Shown here in pieces: positions 62,710 through 64,000 of a stretch of 64,000 bases of DNA. The translations under genes were made by a program, and so were the position numbers. The stretch lies in contig NZ_JSFK01000001.1 in assembly GCF_000783395.1 (NCBI RefSeq), positions 248,001-312,000 of the forward strand. Reading direction: 5' to 3'. Numbering within the stretch: position 1 is the stretch's first letter; each line of letters starts with the position of its first letter. The notes below the pieces were generated by a model, which was given only the letters and a program-made list of their open reading frames with translations, was not told where the DNA came from and made no database searches. Source of the DNA: Pseudomonas chlororaphis (lineage in GTDB: Bacteria > Pseudomonadota > Gammaproteobacteria > Pseudomonadales > Pseudomonadaceae).

Positions 62710-64000
62710 TTACTGCGGACGCTTGCGCTCAACCGCACGCAACAGGTGCGTCGGCGGCGTTTCACAGCTGATCTTGCGACCGAGCTTCTCTTCGATGGAC
62801 GGCAACTGATAGGAGTCGTCTTCACCGGCGAAGCTGATCGACACGCCATCGGCACCGGCGCGACCGGTCCGGCCAATGCGGTGCACATAGTCGTCCGGGA
62901 CTTCCGGCAGGGTGAAGTTGATCACGTGGCTGATGCCGTCGATGTGAATGCCACGACCGGCCACATCGGTGGCGACGAGCACGCGAATCTTGCCTTCGCG
63001 GAAACCTTCGAGGGTCTTGATGCGTTTGTGTTGCGGCACGTCGCCGGACAACTGCGCAGCATTCACACCGTCGCGCACCAGACGCTCTTCGATACGACGC
63101 ACTTCGTCCTTGCGGTTGGCGAAGACCATCACCCGCTCCCAGCCATTATCGTTGACCAGGTTGTAGAGCAATTTGTACTTGTCAGCGCCGGCCACGGCGT
63201 AGATGTGCTGCTCGACGTTTTCGCTGGCGACGTTGGTGACTTCGATTTCGACGATGGACGGATCGGTCGTCCATTGCTTGGCCAGGTTCATCACGTCTTC
63301 GGTGAAGGTAGCGGAGAACAGCAGGGTCTGGCGCTCGGACTTCGGCGGGGTCTGGCGAATGATCTGCCGTACTTGCGGGATGAAACCCATGTCGAGCATG
63401 CGGTCGGCTTCGTCCAGCACCATCACTTCGACCATGTCCAGGTGCACGTCGCCACGCTGGTTGAAATCGAGCAGACGGCCCGGGGTCGCGACGAGGATGT
63501 CGCAGTGGCGCGCTTCGAGGTGCTTGAGTTGCTTGTCGAAGTCCATGCCGCCAACGAACGTCATGACGTTGAGGCCGGTGTACTTGGTCAGGTCGGCGGC
63601 ATCCTTGGCGATCTGCACCACCAGCTCACGGGTCGGCGCGATGATCAGCGCACGGGGTTCGCCCATGTAGCGTTCTTTCGGCGGCGGCGTTTGCAGCAGT
63701 TGGGTGATGATCGAGATCAGGAACGCGGCGGTTTTACCGGTGCCGGTCTGTGCGCGGCCAATGGCGTCTTTGCCGGCGAGGGTGAAACCCAGCACCTGCG
63801 CCTGGATCGGCGTGCAATAAGGAAAGCCCAGATCCTGAATGGCGTGCATCAGTTCTGGAGACAGCTTGAAATCGTGGAAGCGGGTTTTGCCTTCCTGTGG
63901 CTCGACGACGAAGTCTTCGAGTTTCCACGGAATAACCGGTGCCTTGGGCTTGGGTTCGCGGCGCGGTCTGGCCGGTTTCGGCGTTTCGCTGCGGGCAGGT
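62710..64000 (-). CDS. rhlB: DEAD-box ATP-dependent RNA helicase RhlB, N-terminus beyond window
   Basis: An RNA helicase that works with the RNA degradosome. The reading frame is open to the last base. The visible part starts in a basic proline-rich tail ([20 protein letters not shown]), then Q motif ([15 protein letters not shown]), Walker A ([12 protein letters not shown]), [12 protein letters not shown] box (VLDEADRML), SAT (LLFSATF), [13 protein letters not shown] and [10 protein letters not shown]. The C-terminal tail is short and basic. dauB lies downstream, as in P. aeruginosa. Confidence 0.94.
   Translation of the reverse strand, partial: PARSETPKPARPRREPKPKAPVIPWKLEDFVVEPQEGKTRFHDFKLSPELMHAIQDLGFPYCTPIQAQVLGFTLAGKDAIGRAQTGTGKTAAFLISIITQLLQTPPPKERYMGEPRALIIAPTRELVVQIAKDAADLTKYTGLNVMTFVGGMDFDKQLKHLEARHCDILVATPGRLLDFNQRGDVHLDMVEVMVLDEADRMLDMGFIPQVRQIIRQTPPKSERQTLLFSATFTEDVMNLAKQWTTDPSIVEIEVTNVASENVEQHIYAVAGADKYKLLYNLVNDNGWERVMVFANRKDEVRRIEERLVRDGVNAAQLSGDVPQHKRIKTLEGFREGKIRVLVATDVAGRGIHIDGISHVINFTLPEVPDDYVHRIGRTGRAGADGVSISFAGEDDSYQLPSIEEKLGRKISCETPPTHLLRAVERKRPQ

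Overview
The window is chromosomal DNA from a Pseudomonas of the fluorescens group. The evidence is a complete alginate operon in canonical order, a dauBAR locus next to rhlB as I recall it from P. aeruginosa, several Pseudomonas REP families (cores GAGCCTGCTCGC, GCTGGCAAGCCAGC and GGCTGCGATC), and high-GC genes with Pseudomonas-type start sites.

Layout. 1-3.7 kb: the 5' part of an L-serine dehydratase gene (cut by the window edge), a divergent LysR regulator, a RaiA/HPF ribosome-hibernation protein and a DUF559 nuclease boxed in by palindromic repeats. 3.9-14.4 kb: two iron surface-signalling systems back to back. fecIRA (ferric citrate) is on the minus strand. A six-gene plus-strand run holds a DUF3649 protein, a PepSY membrane protein, a DUF3325 protein, an ECF sigma factor, a FecR-type anti-sigma and a TonB-dependent siderophore receptor. 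A Fur-box-like site lies between the two. 14.5-22 kb: an accessory patch with three unknown small genes, an AraC/EamA pair, a DUF2165 protein, a GhrB-type reductase, one intact and one broken DUF6124 gene, and many repeats. 22-32.5 kb: a LysR gene next to a four-gene FUSC/HlyD/outer-membrane-factor exporter, an MFS/NTF2-like/LysR group, an SDR and a small membrane protein. 32.7-35.5 kb: an orphan TccC-type RHS toxin. 35.5-52.3 kb: algD-8-44-K-E-G-X-L-I-J-F-A. 53-58.4 kb: yaaA, a divergent NodB-like protein, a PIN-PhoH protein and moaCDE. 58.7-64 kb: a basic amino acid binding protein, dauR, dauA, dauB and the 3' part of rhlB.

Three observations look new to me. (1) Four otherwise unconnected accessory genes, three unknown proteins and the RHS toxin, each carry a CTGTCAGATCTGACAG-type palindrome 60-90 bp before the start codon, which suggests one unrecognised regulon. 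Two of the unknown proteins are remote paralogues. (2) The intact DUF6124 gene has a roughly 200-nt leader of nested hairpins with two mutually exclusive stems, resembling an RNA switch. (3) A family of roughly 150-310 bp non-coding elements with CCCTCACCC termini occurs at six loci. One pair frames the DUF559 nuclease gene, whose last codons lie inside an element end; another copy, with an internal 53-bp tandem array, splits the alginate operon. A separate REP pair sits in frame inside the start of algK.

All functional calls rest on reading the sequence and on remembered family features. No searches were run.
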